Source: Nannocystis pusilla (GTDB lineage: Bacteria; Myxococcota_A; Polyangia; Nannocystales; Nannocystaceae). Taken from it: a DNA stretch of 64,000 bases. Position numbers and translations under genes: made by a program. A model generated the notes under the pieces. It made no database searches. It saw only the letters and a list, made by a program, of their open reading frames with translations, and had not been told where the DNA came from. Position 1 is the stretch's first letter. Each line of letters begins with the position of its first letter. Positions 38,438 through 46,549 of the stretch are shown piece by piece. The stretch covers positions 124,001 to 188,000 of the forward strand of contig NZ_JAIRAU010000031.1 in NCBI RefSeq assembly GCF_020073745.1, read 5' to 3'.

Positions 38438-39106
38438 ATGTCTGCTCGTCCGGCCGCGCTCCTCCTGCTGTCTGCCGTGCTCATCGGCTGCGCCCACACC
38501 CTCGAGCCTGCGCCCGAGGCCCGGCGTGTCGCCGGCCTCGGCGACGCCGCAGTCGCCGAGAACCTCGGCGTCGAGATCATCGCCTCCGCCAACGCCTGGC
38601 GCGGCTTCCCGCCCGACCTCGAGGGCGGCATCACCCCGCTGCTCGTCACCATCACCAACAACAGCGCTCACGCCATCGAGCTGCGCTACGAGTACTTTGG
38701 CCTCGTCTCCCCTGGCGGCGTCCGCTACGCCGCCCTCCCGCCGTTTCAGATCCACGACATCGTCTACGCCCCCGTCGACAGGGTCTCGCCCCCGCTCCAC
38801 TTCGGCGTCGCCCCGTACCTCTCCCCCTGGTACCCCGGCTGGTCGACCTGGAACGGCCCGTTCCCCTACCGCGCCCCCTATTACGACAGCTACTACACCG
38901 CCTTCGAGCGCGTCGCCCTGCCCACCGGCGACATGATCCAGAAGGCCCTCCCCGAGGGTGTCCTCGAGCCCCGGGGTCGGATCACCGGCTATCTCTACTT
39001 CGAGGGCGTCGAGGACACCTCTCGCGTCAATTTCGTCACCCACCTCGTCGACGCCCACACCGGCCAGGCCCTCGGCACCGTCGAGGTCCCCTTCACCGTC
39101 GACTGA
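38438..39106 (+). CDS. Hypothetical lipoprotein
   Basis: A 222-residue protein with lipobox VLIGC (Cys18). The middle is a beta-type domain (LLVTITNNSAHAIELRYEYF) with a Tyr/Trp/Pro-rich loop (YLSPWYPGWSTWNGPFPY) and a C-terminal GYLYFEGVEDTSRVNFVTHL plus VEVPFTVD segment. It resembles uncharacterised lipoproteins of delta-proteobacteria in style only. The start is chosen by the leader; the frame extends upstream without one. Confidence 0.7.
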   Translation: MSARPAALLLLSAVLIGCAHTLEPAPEARRVAGLGDAAVAENLGVEIIASANAWRGFPPDLEGGITPLLVTITNNSAHAIELRYEYFGLVSPGGVRYAALPPFQIHDIVYAPVDRVSPPLHFGVAPYLSPWYPGWSTWNGPFPYRAPYYDSYYTAFERVALPTGDMIQKALPEGVLEPRGRITGYLYFEGVEDTSRVNFVTHLVDAHTGQALGTVEVPFTVD

Positions 39107-39149
39107 AGACGAACGGCCCGTCGCCACCGGCCTCACCGCCGAGCCTCGC

Positions 39150-39429
39150 TCATTTCGTGAATTTGAAGTAGGCGAGGTGCTCGGTGCCGTCGTCCAGACT
39201 GAGGATGAGCACCCGGCAGGTGTTCTTCCACCGTTTTTGCGTCCTCCACACGTCGGGATAGGTGTCGGTGAGCGCGTCGTACTGGAGGCCCGCGCGCCTC
39301 GGCCGCCTGCTCCCCGGTGAGCAACGCGATCTGAGACTCGCCCGACCGACCCACCTCGAACGGCTCGATGCCGTGACCTGGAATGATGCGAGGAGCCTCG
39401 TGCATTGCTGCAGGTATTGCATTGGACAT
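39150..39429 (-). pseudogene. Small hypothetical gene with a frameshift
   Basis: From ATG at 39429 the reading MSNAIPAAMHEAPRIIPGHG, IEPFEVGRSGESQIALLTGE, QAAEAR looks like a normal protein. Near 39300, in a GC-rich run (GCGCGCGGG), it needs one extra base to be skipped (or two lost) to enter a second frame, which reads AGLQYDALTDTYPDVWRTQK, RWKNTCRVLILSLDDGTEHL, AYFKFTK up to the stop at 39150. The joined product would be about 93 residues. Each half alone continues into Arg-rich shadow sequence. A real inactivation or a sequencing error in the GC run are both possible. Confidence 0.45.
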
Positions 39430-39569
39430 CGACTGCCACCATTGCCGGGCGCGCCCGCCGAGCAGAGGTTCAGAGACCACACATGAGGTCTCGTCCACGA
39501 CGGAAAACTCGCCCCAGGTTTTCCACCAGGAAATGATCCGGAGCGGGGGTCGGGGACACATCCGAGGCG

Positions 39570-40916
39570 ATGACGAGAGCCAAGGCGCTGTCCGCCCTTC
39601 ATATCCTCCCGCTGGCCGCTGTCGCCGCCTGCGGCGACCCCCAGCTCCAATGCGGGCCCGGCACCCACGCCCAGGGCAGCTTTTGCCTGCCCGACGGCCC
39701 GGAACCGGGCAGCACGACGACGATCGAGGACACGACCTTCGATCCGACCGGCGGCGGCCCGGGCGGCTGGACCACCGCCGATCCCGACCCGACCACCGGC
39801 TCATCCGTCTCGGACGGCCCGACCACCAATAGCAGCGACAGCAGCGTGAGCACCACCGAGGGCGGCTGCGTCCCGCTCGAGTGCGGCGTCGACGTCGCGT
39901 GCGGCAGCGTCGGCGACGGCTGCGGCGGCCAGCTCGAGTGCGGCCCGTGCGAGGAGGGCACGATCGACGGCATCCGCCCGGTGCGGATGATCGCCGATCG
40001 CTCGCGCGGACGGCTCTACGTCACCGTGCGCAGCGACAGCCCGATGCACCCGAACGAGCTCGTCGTCATCGACCCGGCCACCGCGAGCATCGTCGATTCG
40101 GTGTTCGTCGGCTCCGACCCGTCGACCATGGCGCTGTCCGACGATCACACGACTTTGTGGATCAGCCTCGAGGGCAGCCTCCAGATCCGGCGCGTCGACC
40201 TCACCACCGCCAGCCCCACGCCTGGGGCCCAGCACGGCCTGCCGCCCGGCGACTTCGACCCCGCGGTCGCCGGGCCGATGGTCGTGCTGCCGGGGACCAC
40301 CGACAGCGTCGCCGTGTCGCTGCACAACTACAACTACAGCCCCAGCTTCGAGGGCGTCGCCGTCCTCGACGACGGCGTGCCGCGGGCGACCAAGACCTCC
40401 GGTCACACCGGCGCCTCGCGCCTCACCGGCGGCCCGAGCGGCTGGTTGTTCGGCTACAACAACCTCCACACCGGCTTCGGCTTCTACGCCATCAAGGTCG
40501 AGGCCGGCGGTCCGACGCAGACCGAGCACGAAGGCCTCGTCAGCGGCTTTTACACCGACATCGTCTACGCCGATGGCCGCGTCTATGCCACCAGCGGCGA
40601 CGTCGTCGACGTCTCGAACCCGGCCGCGCCCGCCAAGAGCGGCGTGTTCCCGTTCGCCGGCGCCGTCCTCCCGCGTCTCGATCAGGGCCGCGTCCTCATG
40701 CTCACCCCGCCCGACTTCGACAACAACGTCTCCGTCTTGCGTGACCTCGATCCCGTCACCTTCACGCAGAAGCAGGAGGTCCCGCTCGCGGCCCTCACCG
40801 CGGACTATATCGACGACTTCGTGGCCCCCGACGACGCGACCCTCGCCATCATCGCCGGCGAGGGCTTCGGCGAGCCCCCCGTCGTCCAGATCTTCGCCAA
40901 CCCGTTCGCCGGCTGA
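39570..40916 (+). CDS. Propeller-like lipoprotein with Ser/Thr-rich linker
   Basis: A 448-residue protein with lipobox AVAAC (Cys21), a Cys pair region, a Thr/Ser/Gly/Asp linker at about 45-95 and a Cys-rich GGCVPLECGVDVACGSVGDG segment at about 98-128. From 135 on it has six or so blade-like units of YVTVRSDSPMHPNELVVIDP, LWISLEGSLQIRRVDLT and VYATSGDVVDVSNPA style, as in WD40/YVTN-type propellers. Likely a surface-exposed binding protein. GAGGC precedes the ATG at a short distance. Confidence 0.72.
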   Translation: MTRAKALSALHILPLAAVAACGDPQLQCGPGTHAQGSFCLPDGPEPGSTTTIEDTTFDPTGGGPGGWTTADPDPTTGSSVSDGPTTNSSDSSVSTTEGGCVPLECGVDVACGSVGDGCGGQLECGPCEEGTIDGIRPVRMIADRSRGRLYVTVRSDSPMHPNELVVIDPATASIVDSVFVGSDPSTMALSDDHTTLWISLEGSLQIRRVDLTTASPTPGAQHGLPPGDFDPAVAGPMVVLPGTTDSVAVSLHNYNYSPSFEGVAVLDDGVPRATKTSGHTGASRLTGGPSGWLFGYNNLHTGFGFYAIKVEAGGPTQTEHEGLVSGFYTDIVYADGRVYATSGDVVDVSNPAAPAKSGVFPFAGAVLPRLDQGRVLMLTPPDFDNNVSVLRDLDPVTFTQKQEVPLAALTADYIDDFVAPDDATLAIIAGEGFGEPPVVQIFANPFAG

Positions 40917-41263
40917 CGGACAACATCGTGCGACCGCGGGGCAGATTGCATGGACATGTCCGAAGAGTCAGACGCGACCCGCCGCAGCGCCGTCGTCGCC
41001 AAAACCACCTCGGCGCCGCGGCCTCGGCTCGATTCGCCAGCCTCGACGCAGCGGCCTCGTCGGCGGGTCGCCCGCGCCGCCGCGAGCGGCCGTCCCGCCT
41101 CTTTCGCCGCATCGGGCCCGTGACGCTGTCGGGGCGCCCCTGAAGCGTCCGGGGCTGCCCGACGCGGCGGTCTCGACGGCTCGTCCGGATCGACATCGCG
41201 TGACCCAAGTCGACGTTGCGCGACTCGACCACCGCGATCATGCAGCGGGGACAGGAGTCGACG
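40917..41263. other. Intergenic region with a GGACATGTCC palindrome
   Basis: A 347-base gap between two plus-strand lipoprotein genes. A perfect 10-base palindrome GGACATGTCC lies at 40952-40961, a minimal form of the dispersed repeat. CAGGAG at about 41252-41257 is the ribosome site of the next gene. No coding sequence recognised. Confidence 0.45.
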
Positions 41264-42319
41264 ATGATGTTGTCCCGCGCGATATCGGTGGTGGTGTGCC
41301 TCTGTGCTCTGGCCGCGTGCGACGGCGCCGTCGAAGCGGACGCGGCGGTCGACCTGCGCGACGGGGTCGACAACGGCATGGCGTTGAACTCCGCCGTGCT
41401 GAACGGCATGCGCGTGAACGGCATGCGCACCAACGGCACGACGCTGAACGGCGTGCGCATGAACGGCATGCGCTTGAACGGCTGGAACCTCAACGGGCTC
41501 AGCCTCAACGGCAGCAGCCTCACGGCCACCGCGGTCGTCAACGGCACCTCGCAGGTGTTCGGCGGAGCCCAGCTGATCGGCGCCGTGATCGACATCGACC
41601 TCGCCGGCGCGCCGTGGCAGCTCCGCTTCGACGACATCTACAAGGACCCCGCGAACCCGACCGGCGACGTGTGGTTCTACGAGATCTCGGCCCAGGCCCC
41701 CGGCGACACCGGCTGGGAGCCGCTCTGCTTCGATCATCTCGGTCAGCCGACCCAGGCCATCCCGCTCGCCAACTACTGGGACCTCGCCACCGGCGCGCGG
41801 ATCGCCGACGCCGGCGTCGTCACCTTCGCCTGCCGCGACGCCGTGCTCGCCAAGTGCGTCGAGTGGGGTTACCGCCCGTGGGCCAAGGTGGGTTCGACCT
41901 CGCTCGCCGATCACCACCAGGCATGTACCCGGATGGCGCGCGCCGACTATTGCGGCGACGGCACCTCGCACACCTTCACCGGCACGCCCATCGACATCTC
42001 CGACAGGCTGGCCCCGCGGATCCAGACCGCGGTCACGATGAGTCGCCCGAACTGGGGCGCCGAGGCCGAGTGGGGCCCGGGCGGCGCAGTCTGCGTCGGC
42101 GACCAGATCCGCCTCAAGATGTACGACGACGCCGGCGTCCCCTACGCCTACCCGTCCTGCCTCGACGCGCTCGACGACGTCAGCTCGTGCGGCAGCCTCT
42201 CCCCCAGCCGCGGGGGTCTGCTGGCCAACCGCTTCTGCGACAAGTGGCAGGACCAGCCGCAGCAGTGTGACAGCCGCGACGCCGACGACGACGACGATGA
42301 GGACGACGAGGGCGATTGA
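41264..42319 (+). CDS. ADYC-domain lipoprotein with NG pentapeptide repeats
   Basis: A 351-residue protein with lipobox ALAAC (Cys19); the ATG at 41264 is chosen because CAGGAG lies about 7 bases upstream. Residues about 41-86 hold nine five-residue units of LNGxx type (LNGMR, VNGMR, TNGTT, LNGVR, MNGMR, LNGWN, LNGLS), like a pentapeptide-repeat helix. After it comes the ADYC-type domain with many Cys, including ARADYCGDGTSHTFTGTPID. The end is an Asp/Glu run. This family is found mainly in myxobacteria and is of unknown function; surface location is inferred. Confidence 0.78.
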   Translation: MMLSRAISVVVCLCALAACDGAVEADAAVDLRDGVDNGMALNSAVLNGMRVNGMRTNGTTLNGVRMNGMRLNGWNLNGLSLNGSSLTATAVVNGTSQVFGGAQLIGAVIDIDLAGAPWQLRFDDIYKDPANPTGDVWFYEISAQAPGDTGWEPLCFDHLGQPTQAIPLANYWDLATGARIADAGVVTFACRDAVLAKCVEWGYRPWAKVGSTSLADHHQACTRMARADYCGDGTSHTFTGTPIDISDRLAPRIQTAVTMSRPNWGAEAEWGPGGAVCVGDQIRLKMYDDAGVPYAYPSCLDALDDVSSCGSLSPSRGGLLANRFCDKWQDQPQQCDSRDADDDDDEDDEGD

Positions 42320-42567
42320 TCGCAGGTCGTTCCCCGCGGGCGCCCCTGGCGCTCGAAGGTCTCGGCGCCGGCTTCGCCCGCAACCTCGACCTTCACGATC
42401 CTCCACGCGATCGCGGGCGGCGTGATCTGGGATGCCTTCGTGCGACCCCTCGAGGAGCGACCGCCCCGCCCGCTTCGGCGAGCCCCACGCGACCGGGCCG
42501 CGCTGGTGGCCGCGGCTCCGCCCCTACGACGGCGCCGCGGGGCATCCCCGCCGGTGACCCGCCCGGC
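42320..42567. other. Intergenic region between convergent genes
   Basis: A 248-base gap between the convergent ADYC and Rieske genes. No gene recognised. No clear stem-loop with a T-tract was found. Confidence 0.3.
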
Positions 42568-43686
42568 TCAGCGGGCCTCGGCCACGCGGCCGGAGCTCGA
42601 CGCCAGGTACTCCTCCCACTTGCGGATCGTCAGCGCCTGGAACGCGTGCACCGCCGGGTTCAGCTCGGCGATGGGCGCCTGCCAGTGGCGGTTGTAGCCG
42701 TCCTGCTCGGCCTCGACGGCGACGCCGTCCTCCTCGAGCAGCGGCTTGAACACCACCTGCTTGGCGATCCCGAGCACCGGCTCCATCACCTGCCGGGGCA
42801 TGCGCAGCGGCAGGCCGGGGATCTTGAACCCGTCGAAGTAGAACAGGAAGAACGCGCGGGTGGTCTGCTCGTCGATCGGCAGGCAGAAGCACCAGTCCTT
42901 GATCTTCCCGTCGGTGTCCGACCACTGGTACGGGTATTGATAACACAACGTCATCGCATTGACGTTGGTGCGCTTGCGGTCGACGAAGATCTTCATCAGC
43001 GGCCCGTCGGCCACCTTCGTATCGTACGACACGTACACGCGGTCGCCCTCGACGCGCAGGTCGGTCAGCGTCGAGTCGGTGAACGGGCGGTACTTGCGGT
43101 GCAGGTACGCGTGGGTGAAGTCGCTGACGTTGTCGATGATCATCGAGTGGTGGGCCTTCCACGTGAAGTCCACCAGCAGCTTGGCCCACGGCTTCGGCCC
43201 GTCGAGCTCGGGGATCTCCGGCATCGGCGTCGCGTCGGCGCGCGCCGGGTCGCCGAAGAACACCCACACCAGCCCGTAGCGCTCGCGCACCGGGTAGTGG
43301 CGCAGCTCGATCTTCGGCAGCGGCTTGCCGAACAGCTCGTGCGGCACCTTGCACAGCTTGCCGTCGCCGCCGTACTCCCAGCCGTGGTACGGGCACACCA
43401 CGTTGCAGCCGTGCACCCGCCCGCCCGACAGCTTGAGCTGGCGGTGGGCGCAGCGGTTGTCGACCGCGCGCAGGGCCCCGTCGTCGCCGCGGAACACCGC
43501 GACCGAGCGGCGCCAGAACGTCACCTCGACCACCTTGCCCGGCGGCACCGCGCGCGCGTACTCGACCGCGTACCAGTGGTTGGGGTCGAGCCCGGCGGCG
43601 CGCACCTTCTGCCGCTTGTTGCGCGCCTCCTCGAAGTTCGGCGGCGGCGCGCGACCGATCGTGTGCAGCATGTCCGTCATCGTCAT
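42568..43686 (-). CDS. Rieske [2Fe-2S] non-haem iron oxygenase, probable sterol-type
   Basis: A 372-residue oxygenase alpha subunit. The Rieske cluster is C79-A-H81 and C98-P-Y-H101. Mononuclear iron ligands appear in DNVSDFTHAYLHRKY, with H192, H196 and an Asp farther on. This layout fits the KshA/DAF-36/SdmA-like group that oxidises steroids and other ring compounds. It overlaps the EXPERA gene by 4 bases (ATGA), which fixes the start at 43686, and it is the third gene in the CYP51 operon. A role in sterol C-4 demethylation or ring oxidation is inferred from that neighbourhood; no ferredoxin or reductase is in the window. Confidence 0.83.
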   Translation of the reverse strand: MTMTDMLHTIGRAPPPNFEEARNKRQKVRAAGLDPNHWYAVEYARAVPPGKVVEVTFWRRSVAVFRGDDGALRAVDNRCAHRQLKLSGGRVHGCNVVCPYHGWEYGGDGKLCKVPHELFGKPLPKIELRHYPVRERYGLVWVFFGDPARADATPMPEIPELDGPKPWAKLLVDFTWKAHHSMIIDNVSDFTHAYLHRKYRPFTDSTLTDLRVEGDRVYVSYDTKVADGPLMKIFVDRKRTNVNAMTLCYQYPYQWSDTDGKIKDWCFCLPIDEQTTRAFFLFYFDGFKIPGLPLRMPRQVMEPVLGIAKQVVFKPLLEEDGVAVEAEQDGYNRHWQAPIAELNPAVHAFQALTIRKWEEYLASSSGRVAEAR

Positions 43687-44210
43687 CCTCGTCCTGTCTC
43701 GAACAGCGGGCGGACCGCGCCCGCGGGCCCGCGCCGCGGCAGCATGCGCCACAGCAGCGCCAGCGGAAAGAGCACGTACGGCGCGTAGAGCAGCGCCACC
43801 AACCACAGCACCGGCGGCCGCGGCTCGCCGAAGGTGTGCACCCCGAGGAAGATCACCATCGAGTACAGCATCACCGCCGAATAGACGATCGCCGGCCAGC
43901 GGATCCACTCGCGCCGGCGCACCAGCGCGACCGCCAGCACCGCGTAGAACGGCCCGAACACGAAGGCCGACACCCCCGACGCGATCCGCAGCCACAGCGG
44001 GTTCAGCACGATCAGCGGGTCGTAGGTGCTGCCCCACCAGTAGAAGAAGCCCGCCAGCCCGCTCGTGGCCGGCGCCATCGGCCCCGGCTCGAGCGCCGCC
44101 ATGCGGTCGAACAGCACCGACGTGCTGCAGAAGCTCAGCGCGAACACCAGCAGGACCTGGTCAGCCCTGCGCATCGGGACATGTCCCTCGTAACCTGTCA
44201 CAGCCGCCAT
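43683..44210 (-). CDS. EXPERA/emopamil-binding-like membrane protein
   Basis: A 175-residue protein with four hydrophobic helices (about 17-35, 50-70 with FYWWGSTYDPLIVLNP, 80-100 and 110-160). The pattern matches the EXPERA group, which includes sterol delta8-delta7 isomerase (EBP) and TMEM97-like proteins. The segment DPLIVLNPLWLR and the small helix with FGPFYAVLAV are typical. The position between CYP51 and the Rieske oxygenase suggests a sterol isomerase, but this is an inference. The start at 44210 has GGAGG close by; a second ATG at 44174, just after a GGGACATGTCCC palindrome, is also possible. Confidence 0.62.
   Translation of the reverse strand: MAAVTGYEGHVPMRRADQVLLVFALSFCSTSVLFDRMAALEPGPMAPATSGLAGFFYWWGSTYDPLIVLNPLWLRIASGVSAFVFGPFYAVLAVALVRRREWIRWPAIVYSAVMLYSMVIFLGVHTFGEPRPPVLWLVALLYAPYVLFPLALLWRMLPRRGPAGAVRPLFETGRG
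44176..44187. repeat. 12-bp palindrome GGGACATGTCCC
   Basis: A perfect palindrome near the 5' end of the EXPERA gene, within the first codons if the start is 44210, or directly upstream if it is 44174. It may affect translation initiation. Confidence 0.5.
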
Positions 44211-44220
44211 GTCCTCCGGG

Positions 44221-45648
44221 TCATGCCCCCGCGGACGGCTTGGCGACCCGGCGGTAGCGGATCCGGCACGGCGGGCGCGGGCCCGCGATCAGGTTGGTGT
44301 AGTCGACCGGGTAGCTCGGGTCGAGCATGTCGAGCTCGAAGTTGCGCAGGAGGTGGCTCCACAGCGCGCGCAGCTGCAGCTGGGCGAACACGATGCCCAT
44401 GCAGCGGTGGCGCCCGGCCCCGAACGCGATGTGTCCGTAGGGCCAGCGCTTGTCCTCCTCGCGCCCCGGCAGGTAGCGGTCGGGGTCGAAGCGGTGCGGC
44501 TCGGGGAACACGTCGGGCACGCGGTGGCCGACCGCCGGCGAGGCGATGATCATCGCGCCCTCGGGCACGTGCTTGCCCTGGAACTCGAACGCCTTGAGCA
44601 CGCGGCGCATCACCAGGATGATCGGCGGGTACAGCCGCAGCGCCTCCTTGATGGTGCCCTCGAGCAGCTTCATCTTCTGCAGGTCGTCGTAGGTGATGCG
44701 CTCGCGGTCGCCGAGGATCTCGCGCTGCTCCGCGACCAGGCGGCGGAAGATGTGCGGGTGCTGGGCCAGCAGCACCGCGATCCACGAGAACGTCACGCCG
44801 CTGGTGTGGTGGCCGGCGAACATGATCGTCAGGATGAGCCCCGTGATCTCGTCGACCGTCAGCTTGCGGCCGTCGGCGTAGCTCGACTCGACCAGCGTCT
44901 GCAGGATGTCCTCGTGCGCCTCCGGGTCCTCGCGCCGCTCGGCGACGATCTTCTCGATCATCTCGACCATCTTGACCCGCGCCCTGTCGCGCCGGCGCAT
45001 CGCCGGCAGCGGCAGGTACGGCGCGAAGAACGAGATCACGTTGATCCCGCCCTCGAGGTCGGCGTACAGCTCGGAGAACTCCTTGCTGAGCTTGAAGCGC
45101 ATCTTGTCGCCCAGCAGGCAGCGCGTCGAGGTGTAGAGCGTCACCTCGTTGCCCACCTCGAGCATGTTGACCTCGCCGGTGTCGCCCCACTGGCCGAAGA
45201 AGTGCTCCGACTCGGCGATGAACCCGTCGGTGTACGTCCGCAGCCGGGACTCGCGCAGCGCCCCGTGGAAGAAGCCCAGCTGCTCCTTCATGATCTGCGG
45301 CTCGGCGTCGTAGGCGATGCCCTTGCCGAACACCGGCGTCATCAGCTGGTACGCCTCGCGCTGGCTGACCTCGTCGTCGCGGAAGCGGAAGTACTTCTCC
45401 TGCGCCGCGTGCCCCGTCATCACCACCCCGAGCGTGCCCGGCAGGCGCACGCTGAAGATGTCGCCGAACATGTCGCGCCCGCGCTGGACCATCGCCACGG
45501 GGTTCGAGCGCAGCTCGCCGGCGTGGCCGACGAACGGCAGCCCGCCCGGCAACATCGGCGGCAGGTTGGGGAGGTCGAGCGGGAGCGGACGCAGCGTCGA
45601 GAGCAGCGTCGTCGCGGTCTGACGCACGTGTTCGGGGACCGTGAACAT
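44221..45648 (-). CDS. Cytochrome P450, CYP51 (sterol 14-alpha-demethylase) type
   Basis: A 475-residue P450. I-helix motif MFAGHHTSGVTFSW near 273-286 contains the HHTS that marks CYP51. The ExxR lies in KEALRLYPP, and the haem loop FGAGRHRCMG has its Cys near 415. The N-terminal PGGLPFVGHAGELRSNPVAM and the C-terminal YPVDYTNLIAGPRPPCRIRY match the M. tuberculosis CYP51 layout. Expected reaction: removal of the 14-alpha-methyl group from lanosterol-like sterols with a ferredoxin partner from elsewhere. It lies 10 bases ahead of the EXPERA gene and starts near a broken sterol reductase on the other strand. Confidence 0.87.
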   Translation of the reverse strand: MFTVPEHVRQTATTLLSTLRPLPLDLPNLPPMLPGGLPFVGHAGELRSNPVAMVQRGRDMFGDIFSVRLPGTLGVVMTGHAAQEKYFRFRDDEVSQREAYQLMTPVFGKGIAYDAEPQIMKEQLGFFHGALRESRLRTYTDGFIAESEHFFGQWGDTGEVNMLEVGNEVTLYTSTRCLLGDKMRFKLSKEFSELYADLEGGINVISFFAPYLPLPAMRRRDRARVKMVEMIEKIVAERREDPEAHEDILQTLVESSYADGRKLTVDEITGLILTIMFAGHHTSGVTFSWIAVLLAQHPHIFRRLVAEQREILGDRERITYDDLQKMKLLEGTIKEALRLYPPIILVMRRVLKAFEFQGKHVPEGAMIIASPAVGHRVPDVFPEPHRFDPDRYLPGREEDKRWPYGHIAFGAGRHRCMGIVFAQLQLRALWSHLLRNFELDMLDPSYPVDYTNLIAGPRPPCRIRYRRVAKPSAGA

Positions 45649-45769
45649 CGAGGGGCAAGCTACCGCATGCGCCCGGACCGGCGCCCGCGCGCGTGCTGTG
45701 AGAGAAATCCTCGCTGCTCACCCGTGGTCACCCTCGGTCCGCGGATACGGATCGCCCGCGCTCTCGCCT

Positions 45770-46478
45770 GCGATCGACGCCGCACTCGCGCAGCTCGGCG
45801 ACCTCCTGTTCACGCGCGCCGCCGCGGCCACGGCCGCCTGCGTCGCGTTCTTCTCCGCCTCGCCGAGGACCGCGCGCGTGCTCTCCGGCGCGCTCGTTCA
45901 GGGCTTTCCCCAGCCCGACGGCCCCCGCGAGCACGGCGTCTTCAACGGCCTGGGTCTGTTCGTCCTCACGCACATGATCGTGATCGGGGCCACACTGCTG
46001 ACCGACGTGTCGATCGCGCCGATCGTCACCGCGTAGTTCCGGCCGCTGCGCGTCGTCGCCTCGTCCTCGACCTCGACGACCCGCGCCGCCGCGCGCTGCA
46101 CGGCCCGTGGCGGGCATCGACCTCGACCCGACCCGACCCGGCGTCGACCTCAAGACCTTCGCTCATCAACCGTCGCCGATCGACCTCCTCGTCGCCGCCG
46201 TCGCGCAGGTCGAGCTCCACGGCCGGCATCCTGGGACATCATCGCGGAGAAGTTCGGCTCTCGGGCGAGCGCCCGCGCCTCATCGGCGATCGCCTGCTCG
46301 TGTCCGGCTGGTACCGCCGGCTCCGCCAGTCGTCCCCTTCCTCGTCCCGCTCTGGCTGCTGCGCTCCCTCGTCCACCGCGCATGGCGCGACGAGCAGCGC
46401 TGCGCCGCCGATTGCGGCCCTGTCTGGGACGAGTACCGCCGCGTCGCCCGCCTCCGCATGTTCCCCGGGGTGGATTGA
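45770..46478 (+). pseudogene. Decayed ERG4/ERG24-type sterol reductase
   Basis: Pieces of a sterol C-14/C-24/C-7 reductase can be read in order across all three forward frames. They are VQGFPQPDG...FNGLGLFVLT (about 45893-45970), GIDLDPTRPGVDLKTF (46110-46165, like the GxELNPR...DLK.F box), WDIIAEKFGS (46232-46261, the DI..EKFG box), LLVSGWYRRLRQ (about 46300-46330) and LVHRAWRDEQRCAADCGPVW plus DEYRRVARLRMFPGVD, the conserved C-terminus ending at 46478. An intact relative needs over 400 residues; this covers about 236 codons with at least three frameshifts and internal loss. It is divergent from CYP51. Confidence 0.7.
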
Positions 46479-46549
46479 CCGCCCGCGCACGACGGCTCCG
46501 AGGCTTGCGCGCCTGTCAGACCTGCGGAACACTCCCAGGCGGCAACCTC

